A DNA stretch of 30,323 bases from Welwitschia mirabilis (taxonomy: Eukaryota; Gnetophyta; Gnetopsida; Welwitschiales). The notes beneath the pieces were generated by a model, which saw only the letters and a list, made by a program, of their open reading frames with translations, was not told the origin of the DNA and searched no databases. Numbering within the stretch: position 1 is the first letter of the stretch; every line of letters starts with the position of its first letter. The position numbers and the translations under genes were made by a program. Shown here one piece after another: positions 1 through 12,171 of the stretch. The DNA lies in contig JBOZIK010000001.1 in NCBI GenBank assembly GCA_051453625.1, positions 117,427,003 through 117,457,325 on the forward strand, given 5' to 3'.

Positions 1-249
1 TTAATGAACATCAGATAACTGCTTATCTAGAGCTATCACAAGATGAGATAAGTTAATTGATAAAAGATTCTAAAGAAAATATTGAGTGGTATGACAGTTT
101 AGTAAATTACTTCATTGATCAAAAGCTGCCCAAAAATCTTACTTCATTACAAAAGGAAAGCTTCAAGGATCAAGCAACACACTTCGCTTTAATTCAAGGT
201 CAATTATATAAGAAGTCAAATGAAGGTATCCTATTAAGATGCTTAAAGT

Positions 250-1009
250 NNNNNNNNNNNNNNNNNNNNNNNNNNNNNNNNNNNNNNNNNNNNNNNNNNN
301 NNNNNNNNNNNNNNNNNNNNNNNNNNNNNNNNNNNNNNNNNNNNNNNNNNNNNNNNNNNNNNNNNNNNNNNNNNNNNNNNNNNNNNNNNNNNNNNNNNNN
401 NNNNNNNNNNNNNNNNNNNNNNNNNNNNNNNNNNNNNNNNNNNNNNNNNNNNNNNNNNNNNNNNNNNNNNNNNNNNNNNNNNNNNNNNNNNNNNNNNNNN
501 NNNNNNNNNNNNNNNNNNNNNNNNNNNNNNNNNNNNNNNNNNNNNNNNNNNNNNNNNNNNNNNNNNNNNNNNNNNNNNNNNNNNNNNNNNNNNNNNNNNN
601 NNNNNNNNNNNNNNNNNNNNNNNNNNNNNNNNNNNNNNNNNNNNNNNNNNNNNNNNNNNNNNNNNNNNNNNNNNNNNNNNNNNNNNNNNNNNNNNNNNNN
701 NNNNNNNNNNNNNNNNNNNNNNNNNNNNNNNNNNNNNNNNNNNNNNNNNNNNNNNNNNNNNNNNNNNNNNNNNNNNNNNNNNNNNNNNNNNNNNNNNNNN
801 NNNNNNNNNNNNNNNNNNNNNNNNNNNNNNNNNNNNNNNNNNNNNNNNNNNNNNNNNNNNNNNNNNNNNNNNNNNNNNNNNNNNNNNNNNNNNNNNNNNN
901 NNNNNNNNNNNNNNNNNNNNNNNNNNNNNNNNNNNNNNNNNNNNNNNNNNNNNNNNNNNNNNNNNNNNNNNNNNNNNNNNNNNNNNNNNNNNNNNNNNNN
1001 NNNNNNNNN
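250..1009. other. Assembly gap (760 N)
   Basis: This is a run of undetermined bases. It falls between the RNase H-integrase linker and the integrase zinc finger of the gypsy remnant. In intact elements that interval is roughly a hundred bases, so the gap length is either an estimate or hides a nested insertion. Confidence 0.99.
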
Positions 1010-1119
1010 TGTGTTATGGTTTAGCTATTTTTGGACAATAATAAGCGATGACTATTTTAAGATATTGAGAACATGTCATACCTGTCAGATCCTTTTCATT
1101 GAGAATACATCAACCACCT

Positions 1120-1850
1120 ACTGAGCATTTTCCTTCTAATCCAATTTGGATTTTTAAAAAGTGGGACATGGATTTAATTAATCCTATTATGCTTACCTCA
1201 TTAGGATAACATGCATTCATCCTTACTGCAACAAAGTATTTTTTTAAGTGGGTTAAAGTAGTACCATTATGGTAAACAACATCAAAGTGAATTCCAAAGT
1301 TCATTCTTGATCACATAATTACTAGATTTGGCATACCTTATGTAATTATCATTGATAATGATCCATAGTTTATATCATCAAAATTAAAGAATTTCTTAAG
1401 CAAATTTAAGATAAAACATTCCTTTTCAATGCCTCATTATCCTTAGGCAAATGGACAAGCTAAAGCTACAAGTAAATTGATCATAAATTACCTTAAGAAG
1501 TTTTTATAAAGAAAAACAAAGTCATGGCATGAGAAATTTACTTTAGTATTATGGGCTTACTACACTATAATAAAAACTGCTACGAGGACAACACTATTTT
1601 TAACTAATCTATTTGTTGAAGAAGTCTTGTCCACTTAAATTCAGATTCCTACATTTAAAATGCTAGTTAAGAATCTATAGTTATCTAATATAGAAAAGGA
1701 AATATGACTTACACAACTTGAAACTTTAGATGAAAAATGAGTAAAAGCCTTGCAACAAATCTAAATTTACTAGAAGTGAATCAGTAATGCATACAATAAG
1801 TATGTGAACCTAAGATCTTATGATATAGAAATATTAGCATTGAAAGCAAA
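1120..1850 (+). pseudogene. Integrase catalytic core and C-terminal region, 13 stops
   Basis: In one frame from 1120 the translation follows the gypsy integrase core almost without indels. The first Asp is the codon at 1171 (in MDLINP), the second Asp is at 1354 (in IIDND), and the third catalytic position is the codon at 1462 in ANGQAKAT. The family has Glu there; this copy has AAA (Lys), one G-to-A change from GAA. Between the second Asp and that codon lie 35 residues, the classical DD35E spacing. Stops occur at 1207, 1273, 1288, 1366, 1444, 1507, 1636, 1678, 1705, 1738, 1762, 1771 and 1777. Each can be derived from CAA, CAG or CGA by one C-to-T change. It would have inserted retrotransposon cDNA into the genome and cannot be functional now. 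Confidence 0.92.
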
Positions 1851-2008
1851 CTTAACTGAAAATACTTTAATTTTTTTAATCAAATTGGTTAGAACCATTT
1901 GTTATCTCACAAAAATTTGGTAAGAAAACATACAAACTAAGAAGTTTAAATGGTGTTGAAGAAAGTGAACCAATAAATTCCCTATATATTTAACCTTATT
2001 ATCATTGA

Positions 2009-4177
2009 AATAAAGTTTAAAACACATGTTATTTTTGTTTTACGTTGTAACATAGTTGTTTTTATATTCTCATTAGCAAGTTTTCATAATTTTTCATTGT
2101 ATATATACATCAGTTTTCATGCAGTATAGCATAGGGCATATTTCTTGCATCGCATGAATTCCAATTTTGGTTTTCATATTTGAATTTTAGACTATGACTG
2201 ATGATATTCCTCCATCCTTTTATCCTTTTTATTGAAGGGTACATTCTACTTTTATTCAAGTACAATGCCAATGAGATGAAGCACTAGACTTTGCTAGGAT
2301 TAACATTCCATTCCATGAGGCTTCATCCATGGAAGACAATTATGATAACATATATTATATCAATTCATACGATGACACATCCAATCCTTCCTTAACTATG
2401 ATTCACATCCTTGCACGAGCCTTCTTATTTTACTTACTCATATATCACCATCATCATCCCACTATACATTAATGGGTACATATTCCCTCTGCCATGCATC
2501 TCATCACATCCTCCATCCATCATCACTACCTCATTTACTCCATTTTACTCATACTTACCATGTCATCCTATTTACCATACAATGTCACATCTCGTAAGCT
2601 CTCATTTTCATCTTATTTTCCAAAAACAAGGAAAAAAAGAACAATATTAAAAAAAGAGCAAATAATAGGGAAAAATGAAAAAAAGGGCAAAGTTTTTAAA
2701 AAATTATTAGATACTTATTTTTATTGCATAGCCTTTGGATACCTCTTTATAATGAGCTTACTTCTAAGTGGCTAAGTCTTTATCTTATAGAAGAGTGTAT
2801 TTTGAATGACTACATTGGGTTTAGATGCTATGAAAGACTTAATGTTAATGAACAATAGTCGAGACTATGTCATTTAATAGCTAATATGTTATTAGCATGA
2901 TAGAAGTCATTGAATAGAAAGATCATCTTAATTGAGAGATGTGACTTCACCTTTAGCTAAATGACTCCTTAGCATAGTTTCTTGGTTAAGATCATTTTTT
3001 TATTCAATCAGTCTATTCGTTTGATCTTGTATTAAATCACATTCGAGTTTCATCAAAGTAGTTTCTACTTTTAGGCATTTATGATGGTAAGATTGGAGTT
3101 CATCCAATCTTAAAACATTCCCATGCCTATAACCTCCAATGTCTTAAGTTATTCTAGATATGAGCTTTTCAATTTATCATCCCAATAATTAAGAAATGTT
3201 AAAAAATAAAAAGAGAATTCAAGCCAATTGGTTTAAAAAAAGGAAATAAAAGAAAAGAAAACAAAAAAATGGAAAAACATCATGATGTCCTACTACAAGC
3301 ACACCAAGGCAAATATTCCTGATAGGGGCCTTTGGCAGTGCAATATGGTAGTTATGGGAACTCCACCATGGTATTAGTTGGTTACAATCTAGCTTTGACT
3401 TGTAAATTCTTATGCTCTTAGCAGTGATTGCACTTCCCTCATTATGATGGATGGTGTTTCTTAAATACCCTATTAGCTTTAGTTTCCCATAAATCCGAAG
3501 CTATGACTTCATAAGCATTTAGAGCATATTGGTCATTGAATGGTAAGTTAGTAAGATCTTACTTCTTATTGTAGTTGATGATTGGATTGAGTTATAGTAT
3601 AGACACTATATTATTACTTTTCAAGATAACCATAGATATTATCATAATCACAGCCCTTATCACATGATATTCTATGTTATTTAGCATTGAACCAGATGTT
3701 AATGACATTGAATAATGCTATGATCCATATCAATCGACTTTGCTAAGTTGGATTTAGAAGTGTAAAAATCAATCTTATTCATGTCATATTTTTCCATATT
3801 TTTCTAATCTTTTCTTGGTATTCATGATTAATTACCTCAAATTCATTGTTGCATTTAATCTTACCTGTTTGAGACTAATCCCACTTTCTAGTTAGCTTAT
3901 TATCTTTTGGTATTCCTCCCTTTCATCATCTCATTTATCATTTTGTAATACTATGATAATATATTTCTCAATGCCATTACCTTCCACCCCTTTTTCTCTA
4001 TTTACTCCTCCCTATACCCTAATATTTCCTTACACATTTTCATAATTATGGTTAGATGTTAATTCTCATTTTTCATTTCCCATTTTCTATGTTTATTGCT
4101 ACTTCTCTTTCTTCACATCTTACCATCTCACATCACTCATGTAATTCTTCCATATCTTTCCCATCCACCTATGTTGC
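2009..4177. other. Non-coding tract downstream of gypsy pol
   Basis: No gene is recognisable. The tract has pyrimidine-rich blocks (about 2411-2610 and 3890-4170) and A/G-rich blocks (2622-2692, 3187-3286). Open frames of 79-93 codons occur only where the C+T-rich strand avoids stops; their products are low-complexity Ser/His/Ile/Pro-rich and look accidental. Position suggests the 3' untranslated region of the Tat-like element, which is long in that lineage. That assignment is inference. Confidence 0.5.
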
Positions 4178-4181
4178 TTTT

Positions 4182-4243
4182 AAAAAAAGAAAAAAAAAGA
4201 AAGAAGAAGAAGAATAAGAATATAAAGAGAAAGAGAGAAAAAG
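4182..4243 (+). other. Purine tract, candidate polypurine primer site
   Basis: About 60 almost uninterrupted A/G bases on the plus strand. A purine tract immediately upstream of the 3' LTR primes plus-strand DNA synthesis in LTR retrotransposons, and the pol at 1-2008 has the right orientation. Two other purine blocks upstream (2622-2692 and 3187-3286) weaken the case, so this is only a candidate. Confidence 0.3.
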
Positions 4244-4249
4244 CTTCAA

Positions 4250-5180
4250 ATAAGCACGTGATCATTTTGGACATGAGGCTCATCTTTTACCTCACGCCAA
4301 AAGGGGTCAACTTTAATGTGATGCTCACCCCAAGCCATCATAGCAAAGCATGGCATTGTAGTGGAGAGTGACATTATTAGAGAAGGACGATGCTAGAAAA
4401 TGAGGCACACAAAAGACAAGAGTGCCCACAAAATGAATCAGCAGATCGAAGGAGCAACAAACAACATGCTTACAAAACAAAAATGTAGGAGAACAGAGAA
4501 AGAAGGGGAATATTTTACCAGAAGAATTAGAAAGGAGATTAAATGTAGACTTAAAGAAAATTATAGTCATAAAAAAAGGCAGATCAAAATAGAAGACACC
4601 AACATAAGAAGAAGATAGCATAAGGAAGCCGACTCAAATAAAAACAAGGAATGTTCAAGAGACTCCAATAGCGAAGGTGGTACTAAGTGGCCAAGAGAGA
4701 GAGTGCCAACATAAAAATTGCTAGTCAAAAACATGGATTACAGGGGTAAAGATTATAGCATAGAAACATCACAGAGAAATTTTATAGGAAGGGTAATACA
4801 TCAGTTAGCAAACCAGCATGGCTTAGAGTAAACGACACACAAGCAGATGGTAAACTAGTGTAGCTAGATAGCAGGGAGCCACTGATAGCTGACAGTGAGT
4901 AAGAAAATAGAGATCACAAAAACATAATATAGTAGAGGCTTGATAATAATAAATAGAAAAAAAGAAGGAATGATAGTGAGAAATAATAGAGCACTTATTT
5001 GCTTCCAGCTATCTGAAATCTAAAGATATGCAAAACCTATGAAATGTTTTTGTAACTTTGGAATGATATAAAATGATATAAGATTACATTTTTCAAGAGA
5101 TTCTACATACTATATTTTCTTTTTTCTCAGTTATTACATGCATTATGAAAACCTCATATACTATATCTATCAACTCAGAT
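4250..5180 (+). repeat. Possible 3' LTR of the Tat-like element
   Basis: After the purine tract the sequence becomes richer in G+C and complex, with few open frames, then ends in an A+T-rich stretch with TATA-like words near 5068-5085. A TG at 4259 and a CA at 5176 could mark the ends. No second copy of this sequence is in the window, so the LTR call rests only on position and texture. Confidence 0.22.
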
Positions 5181-6099
5181 ATTAAATGGCAGTTTCAAAA
5201 TAGAAAACCTAATGCTTTACTATTTTTATAAGTTAATTTAGTTGTGGGTCATCTAGATCTATAGCTTAAATCTTCACATAAGACTTTTATCACTTGAATA
5301 TATGGATTATAGGGACTTTTTAAAATCAAATCATCATACTTGTATCTAAGGTAGAAGCTATTATGACTTTTTGTAGACATCTTCCGCATGAAACTCTGAT
5401 CATCCCTACTTAAGAAAAGGGTTTCTTGATCTAAATAATGATACATTTGAAATATTTATATAACATACAATATTTTCAAGAACCTTGTAATGCTTTCCTT
5501 TTGAAGGCTACCTCTAAAGCATTTCAATGAGTGTTGGAATTGTTAAATCAATATTTGTTACAAACTTTGAGGCTTTTCTTTTATAGATGTAATGCATATA
5601 GGAATTCTTATGGTATTACTATGAAAAAACCATTACCATTCTGACATCAGAAAAATAACCACATGAGAATAATGATTTCCTGCATTGATACTTGAACCAT
5701 TATCATAAAATAAACATCTTCTAGATAGTTAAGCTCTTACAAGGTTTAAGTTCCTTAGGAAATTATTCTTAACTACTTCAAAATAGAGATTCCATGTTCT
5801 ACATAAGTTGTTTCTGAAAATATTTCTTTCAGTTTCTATTCATGATTTATGAGGAATAGGTCTTCAACACAAAAAAAAATGTTTTAATTTTGGTTATGTC
5901 CTTTCAATCTTACATGGCCATTGTAAATTCATAATTTCTCTGGTTTGATCATCTCGTAAAATTACATTCTTCAAATAGTTTATGCACTTTAATTTTCAAA
6001 ATGCTATTGTGTTCCAAACAATACATGACTATACTACTATTAACATTCATCATAAAAGACAATAGGTCTTTAATAAAACCAGTTTGATGTTTCAAAATT
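5181..6099. other. Unassigned A+T-rich DNA
   Basis: I recognise nothing here. A 65-codon open frame on the minus strand (5249-5446) has a mixed, protein-like composition, but its upstream and downstream continuations carry stops and it matches no family I know. Confidence 0.4.
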
Positions 6100-6107
6100 T
6101 AGTCTTA

Positions 6108-6500
6108 GGCAGACTATCAAAAACATAGTCAAACCTCATCCCAAAACTCAAATTAAAGTTGTTAAGTTCAATTAGAATTAGTCAAATAGTTAAATTTAAT
6201 CAATAACAATTCATCCAAATGGTCAAATTTAGTCAAGGTAAAATCATCAAATTGTCAAATTTAATTGAAAATGTCACAACATCAGGGCCAAGTTCCCAAA
6301 CTCTATTAAAACAAAGTCGATCAATCATAGTCAAACTAGTTAAATAATCAAAGTCAGTTAAAATAAGTTAAAATTAGTCAAATTAAGTTAGTTAAGATAA
6401 GTCCAAGTTAGTCAAACATAATCAAATTCTGTCAAGCTTAGTTAAACTAGATCAAGTCATTAAGTTTAGCTCAAACTCAATTAAATTGTTATTAAACCAC
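6108..6500. repeat. Degenerate GTCAAA / AGTTAAA repeat
   Basis: Over about 390 bases the words GTCAAA, GTTAAA, AGTCAAA and AATTAGTCAA recur every 10-20 bases, with scattered A-to-G and C-to-T differences. This looks like an old expanded hexamer/heptamer microsatellite that has decayed. It holds no open frame. Confidence 0.75.
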
Positions 6501-8690
6501 TAAAACCACTTATCATTATGTAACATTAGAACTAATACATCATTTATGGAAACTAAAAAACTACCATAGACAATAAACATTGGAAATGCTTATTAATTTT
6601 AATATAAATGTAATTATCATCTTAAAGATTAAGTATAACTAAGATAAAAATTTGGTAAACTCAAAGTAATAGCTAAAGTTGCATAGATGTCTAGAGATTA
6701 TCTAAATGAAAAAAATATTTTTCATTACCAATAGATAATGAACTTAAAAAAAAATGAAAATCAATCAAAAAAAATTTATCTTCTTCTATACGTTTAAATC
6801 GCAAATGAACGTCATCATCAAATGGTCTAAAAATATACATCTATATATAAGAGCTCAAAAATATTAAAGAACTCATTTATGAAAAAAATTAAGAAATGAA
6901 ATTCATCTATGTTCTACATTAGACACATATCCTTTATGTGGAAAGAGACAAGCTATTGAAAGTAATTAATGAACTTTAAGATATTCAAGAATATCCACTT
7001 TAAGGACCATAAATAGTAGTGTGTTATATGGGCATGTCTAGTCAATATTGTCTAACTAATGTCATTGTATGACAAGATTATAATAATACTATTAGATAAG
7101 AGAAAAGTATAGACCATGAACTCTAAAATACTAAAAAGCTCCTAGTAGATCTTAATAAGAAATATTACATTCATTAATGGAGTAACAAGAAAACTAGTTC
7201 TATAAAAGATAAATTTAACTTTGATGGAATAAATAATCAGAAATGTAAAGGAAATAATCATGATATGGATTAATCTAATAAAATAAGATAAATAGGATGA
7301 TTAAAAATATATCACCAAGAAGTTGGGCTTAGGAATAAATATAAAAGATAAATAAAGTATAAGAGATTTTAAATAAATAACCACTATGCATCTAAATATT
7401 AAGTCTCTTATCATTAAATTAAGAATCATATTAATAATATCAAGTAGCATCAGTAATAAAATCATCAAGTTCTCATAATAATGAGAAAGTATCCATATGC
7501 TATATAAGTTTCATGAAGGACAAAAGTAGAGAAGAAGTTAAACCAACTAGATCTTTTAATAAATAAAATAGAGCTATCCTAGTTAGAGATCATGTAAATG
7601 TAAAGAGGTTATATAGATTATGGCTATTATTAAAGACTAATGAATAGCAAATACTTTAACAACCAAACCTATAACTCTAAGGAAGGATCTATTTTAAATA
7701 TTGAAAAGAAAGTTCCAAATCAAAAAAAAAAAATTGGTAGATAAGAATATATAGTCAATTTTACAGATTAAAATAATACTAGTAAAATATTCATATGGAG
7801 TTTCTAGATTAAAGATAATGTATTTTCTACATATCTCCAAACTAAGATAGAAAATATCACTACTAAGTACATTAGTTCTGAAAGACTCTAACATTGTAAT
7901 GATAATAATAAATGGAAAGGTAAAGGCTACTAATGAAGATAATAGCTATTCCATATGTTAATTAGAAGAAAAGTTAATATACTTAAATGATAGATCATTG
8001 ATATGTTAAGAAAAAAGTGCAATTTATTCAATAATTAAACAACAAACATTCCATTATATAGTCTTAGAGACACATTTATCAAGAAAGCTTTTGAATGAAT
8101 TTATATGGCTGATAGAATTGAACGTATGGCTTTGAAAAGAACAAACGATATTAAATAAGTTCTTAAATATCCAAATGTAAATAATTTTAAATGTAATCCA
8201 TGTATGATAAGTACCATTATAAAGCATTTGAGAAGAGCAATGACAGAGCCATGAGAAATTTAGTGTCTGCTAACATGTGTGAACTTATGCTAATTTAACT
8301 ATTAAGAGTTAACTATTATTTTTTTATTTTGATTTTATTAACAACTATTTGAGCTTATGAATATTAAAAAAATCAAGTCAAAAAGAATGCTAATTATCAA
8401 ATTGAAACTTTTTGTACTTATGTTAAATGACATCTTTAAACAAATTTTAGAATTTTTTAAAGATAAAAGAAATATATTACCAAGAAAAAGTATATAAATA
8501 TCATAGTCAAATGGCATTTTAAAAATAATCCTTACACTTCTTTATATAAAATGATCATTTATTACATACAAAAAGTCAGTTGCATAATTTTGAAATGGCG
8601 GAATTTGACACAACATTTCATATGTTAACCAATGTATCTAAGAAGGCTAGTAAACCATTTGTTAAATTTTAGATAGAACATATAACAAAG
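6501..8690. other. Unassigned A+T-rich DNA upstream of copia remnant
   Basis: No gene is recognised. If the copia element downstream was ever complete here, its gag, protease, integrase core and 5' LTR should fall in this interval, but I could not pick out the zinc knuckle, DTGA or integrase motifs. A minus-strand open frame at 7694-7894 is rich in Phe/Ile/Leu and looks accidental. Confidence 0.4.
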
Positions 8691-9349
8691 ATAAAATACC
8701 TTTGTATGTTTGAATAGCATCCTTATGTATTCATATTATGAGGATTAAAATAATCTTAAACCCTAAATCCAACCAAATAACTTCATTAGTTATGGCATAA
8801 AAGTTTAAGAATTATATAGTATTTCTAATAATATAGTAAACATCATGATTTCCCATAATGCAATATTTTTAAAAAATAAATAGAACCTCACTAAACTAGA
8901 TGATAGATTTAAGATTCATGATGTGAAGAATAAAGATGAAATATGGATGGTTATTTATACAAATTCCAATATTTAGGTGTGAAGGTTTCTTAAGGTTTCT
9001 TATAATTATGACATGACTACCTAGACATGAACTTATACATAGGAAAATGCTTAGTAGTTATAGGAAAATGGACAAAAAATTTCTTCAATTCTAAATCCTC
9101 AAGATGGTGCTTATGATAAAGAACCTTTTAATAATGATGATATGAATTTAATGATTATAACTAATAAAGTATGTCAACTTTTAAAGGATCTAATACCATA
9201 TATAATAGAATTAAATTCTCACCACAAAAGTTCAATCCATTAAAGAAAGTAGATAAATAAACTAGTCCTAAAATTTATCCTACAAAACATTACCTTAGTT
9301 ATGATAGTGAGTCAACAACATTAAAGGAAGTGGTAAAGTATCTAGAATG

Positions 9350-9970
9350 TAGACCTACAATGAGCATGAAGTATTAATATTAATATAAAATGACACTTAG
9401 AAGGTTGTATAACTAACTCTAGAAAGGAAATTGATAATGAATAAGTGGGTTTTTAAAAAAAAAGTATAAGGATATCAAAACATTTAATAAGTTCAAGTAG
9501 CATTAGATACAAAAGGATTCATATAGAAGCATAAAATTAATTTCATAGAAGTATTTGCACTAGTAATAGAATTATAAATCATTTAAATCTTAATAGCATG
9601 AGTAGCTCAAAAATAATAAAAAATACATTACCTAAGTGTAAATATAAAAACATTAAGTAAATATCTTAAAAAGAAGATTTATGTAACTCAACATAAAGGA
9701 TTTAAAGCAAAGGAACAAGATAATAAGTTTCTAGAGTAGGAAGTTATTATATGGTTTAAAGTAGGCTATACATGCATGGTATACTAATAATAAATTTATT
9801 AATAAATATGGGCTTTTAGATGTGTGAATACTAAGATATTAATGTGATATTATGCATGGAACATGAAAAAGGTAAGAGCATATTTGTAAATAATATTTTA
9901 ACTATTATAGAAGATGAAAATAAAATTTTTAAGGTAATAATGGTCTTACAAACAAATTTAAAATTCCAAT
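9350..9970 (+). pseudogene. Copia reverse transcriptase domain, broken
   Basis: Reverse transcriptase copies element RNA into DNA in the cytoplasmic particle. The N-terminal landmark NKWVFKKK is clear at 9440. Just after it the frame slips once (KYKD..TFNKFK) and slips back (LDTKGF). KKIYVTQHKGF and the residual GF..C segment follow. The catalytic motif, YVDD in the family, reads FVNN at 9883-9894: both Asp codons are now AAT, each explained by one G-to-A change from GAT. The enzyme would be inactive even without the frameshifts. Confidence 0.85.
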
Positions 9971-10149
9971 TTGGAATTAACAAAAAGTAACTCAATAAAA
10001 TAGTTTAGTTTTTTTAAATTATCTAAATTACATTAATGATATGTTAGAAAAAGTTTCTATGGAGAATATACAAGTAATATCCACATTAAATAGTTAGAAT
10101 TTGAAGTCAACTTATAATGTGTAAATAAAACATACTATGACAAATTCAT

Positions 10150-10755
10150 TAGAATACATGTCATTATTATTAGATATAACACGTCATATGTAGTTTGGAT
10201 TTAGAAAGGCACATCACTAAGCCAAAACAAAGTCAATGGTGTAGTTGTTAGTGTTTTGAAGTATCTAATGTGATAAAGTGAATTTAAACTTCTGTTTTAA
10301 TACAATCATAACATTAAAATTAATGAATTCTTAGATTTATAATTCAATTCTGATTGAAACAACAAAAATATATAATGACAATTTAAAAGTTTTGGAATCT
10401 TTAATAATATTTTTAAAATCCAAGTGGAAAAAATACTATAGTACCATTTGAAATAAGAAATAATATTATTTTCATAAAAACAAAGATACTTGATATTATA
10501 GATCTTTTACATAACAAAGATATGAATCTATATGTGAATAATTAATCTATAATTCACATGATAAAGAATCAAACATTTCATAATAGAATGAAGAATATTA
10601 CAACATTATTTTACATAATATAAGAGCTTGTTTGTAATGTTGTGATAAACATTGATTATTTTTCACTAATGAATTAAATTATAACTATTCTGATAAAGTC
10701 AATTAAAATTTTAAATCTCAATTGTTTAAATATCAACTAAGAATAAGCAATATTA
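10150..10755 (+). pseudogene. Copia RNase H region, broken
   Basis: The translation retains the SLEYMSLLLDITR block (family pattern SL.YL...TRPDI) near 10155, the HNRMKNI block (family H.RTKHI) near 10579 and ELVCN near 10624. A weak tail near 10690 sits where the family has the QLADILTK motif. RNase H removes the RNA strand during reverse transcription. Multiple stops, mostly TAA and TAG, break it. Confidence 0.75.
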
Positions 10756-10760
10756 AGTCT

Positions 10761-12171
10761 TCTTAAGTATACAAAATGATGTTTACTAAAAGATTGCGTA
10801 TTTTGCATTTAAAGTGCCTAAGACACATGATAATTTAGGACCAAGTTTTTCCTTCTATCCAACATAGTATCCTTAAAAAATATTTCCTTTCTATTTTCCA
10901 TTGTTGTTAGTATGTTATTTATCTATTACAACCATCAACTTCTAAAGTTAAGGAAAGGACTAAACTTTTATGGTCTATAACTATGCTTAGTGAGGTTATT
11001 CATATAGTATTAATTAACTAGTATAATCTCTTGTAACCTTTATAGATGATAATGTAAACTAGACTTGCTAGATTATGCAACACACATCAAGATCAACTCT
11101 ATAACTAGATTAGAACCTTTATAACAAATATTGTGAACATTAAATATAGTCATTTTGGATTGGAAAAAATTAAATACTAGAATTTTAAAAAAAAAAAAGT
11201 CTCATTTAAAATTTATTCATTAGTCATTAAATTTTTTCGAACATCTCAATATATTTAAAGAACTATCTAAGTATTCAATTCTAGGATTCTAATTTTTCAA
11301 CATTTCAAAATATTTGGATTTTATTATGTCTAAGAAAAGTAAAATGAAATTGTTTCTTATATGAAACAAATAACTGTGGATTTTATCTTTCTTCATACTT
11401 CTATCCATGGAAGCCAAATATGCAAGTTTAGATTTTCATTTATGTTAATTTTAGAGAGCACTTTAGGTATAATTGTAAAATTTAGTGGTCAATCTAGGGA
11501 ATTTTAAAATTGTTTCTTAAGTAGTTTCTCTTTTTAGTGATTTTTTAATGGATGGATTATGATCATTTTTTAACTATTTTTTATCCAAATCTCTAGGTTT
11601 ACACATTGACAAATAAAATAGTACATTTTTAGAAAATACTTCATATTAAATTTTCTTTAATACACATTTGAAATTTTGTTTTTTTAAGTAACTCATTCTT
11701 ATCCATGTAGAAAATTTGACCTTTCATGTGGAATACAAAATTAAAGTAATACAAATAATTTTAAGAAGAATATATATTTCATAAAACAAATCAATTATTA
11801 AATAAAAGGTTTCAACAAATTAGTCCTTATAACAAATAAAGAGGAAGTCATGAATATAACAAATAAAGATGTTTCTTTTAAATAAATAATTAGCTTTGTT
11901 TCAAACGTTATTATATAAAATTAAATTTTATTTCTTCTCTAAAAACTTTATAAGGAATTTTAAATCTTCATCTGATGCATAATGGAAAAAAGTACATTTC
12001 GTCAAAATATTAAATCATATGTAGAGAAATATTTGCAAGAAAAAAATAAGAATAAAGTATCTACTAAAGATAACAGAAATTTAATATCATTGAACCTTCA
12101 AGTAGATGGTACATCTTAAGATGTTTTCAAATAAATTATAAATGTAAAATTAAAAAAATATAAAGGTATAT
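10761..12171. other. Possible copia 3' LTR remnant and unassigned DNA
   Basis: A TGTTGTTAG at about 10901, some 150 bases after the RNase H end, starts a stretch resembling a copia LTR in texture. No partner copy is visible upstream, so it stays a guess. The rest, to the gap at 12172, is A+T-rich without recognisable coding. Confidence 0.3.

Larger units (their letters stand above)
1..2008 (+). mobile_element. Degenerate Ty3/gypsy (Tat-like) pol, 3' part
   Basis: This is the 3' end of a plant Ty3/gypsy polyprotein: the end of RNase H and the linker (before 250), an assembly gap, then integrase. Visible landmarks in order are the linker motif GQLYKKS, the zinc-finger end CHTCQ near 1071, the catalytic core (1120-1510), the LWAYYT motif, the LETLDE segment (about 1717-1734) and a C-terminal stretch YKLRSLNG ending near 2008. 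The LDEKR-type helix followed by a K-V-R-P-R-S-F-like block is typical of the Tat branch (Tat/Retand/Ogre) as I know it, so that lineage call is from family knowledge. The frame changes near 1120 and again between 1850 and 1886, and there are many stops, so it is a dead copy. The element enters from outside the window on the left. Confidence 0.9.
8700..10760 (+). mobile_element. Degenerate Ty1/copia pol
   Basis: This is the remnant of a copia polyprotein whose frame shifts repeatedly. In order: a likely integrase C-terminal tail (NAIFLKN near 8857), reverse transcriptase from about 9350 with NKWVFKKK at 9440 and a TKGF motif near 9512, IYVTQHKGF near 9675, the YVDD-box region at 9880, then the stretch between RT and RNase H near 10150, and RNase H ending with KNQTFHNRMKNI at 10564 and ELVCN near 10624. 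The order integrase, RT, RNase H is diagnostic of copia rather than gypsy. Stops and shifts show it is dead. Both LTRs are uncertain. Confidence 0.85.

Noticed and set aside
2411-2775. Overlapping plus-strand frames of 79 and 93 codons
   Set aside because: Open only because the strand is C+T-rich and poor in stop triplets; products are low-complexity Ser/His/Ile/Pro strings.
4096-4621. Opposing open frames around the purine tract (91, 98 and 72 codons)
   Set aside because: They lie on both strands over the same bases, and the Lys/Arg-rich one is just the purine tract translated.
5249-5446. Minus-strand open frame of 65 codons with protein-like composition
   Set aside because: Both continuations are full of stops and no motif is recognisable; a frame of this length is expected by chance somewhere in 30 kb.
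10901-11100. TGTTGTTAG-initiated copia 3' LTR
   Set aside because: No matching copy upstream of the copia pol in this window, so it is kept only as a low-confidence remark.
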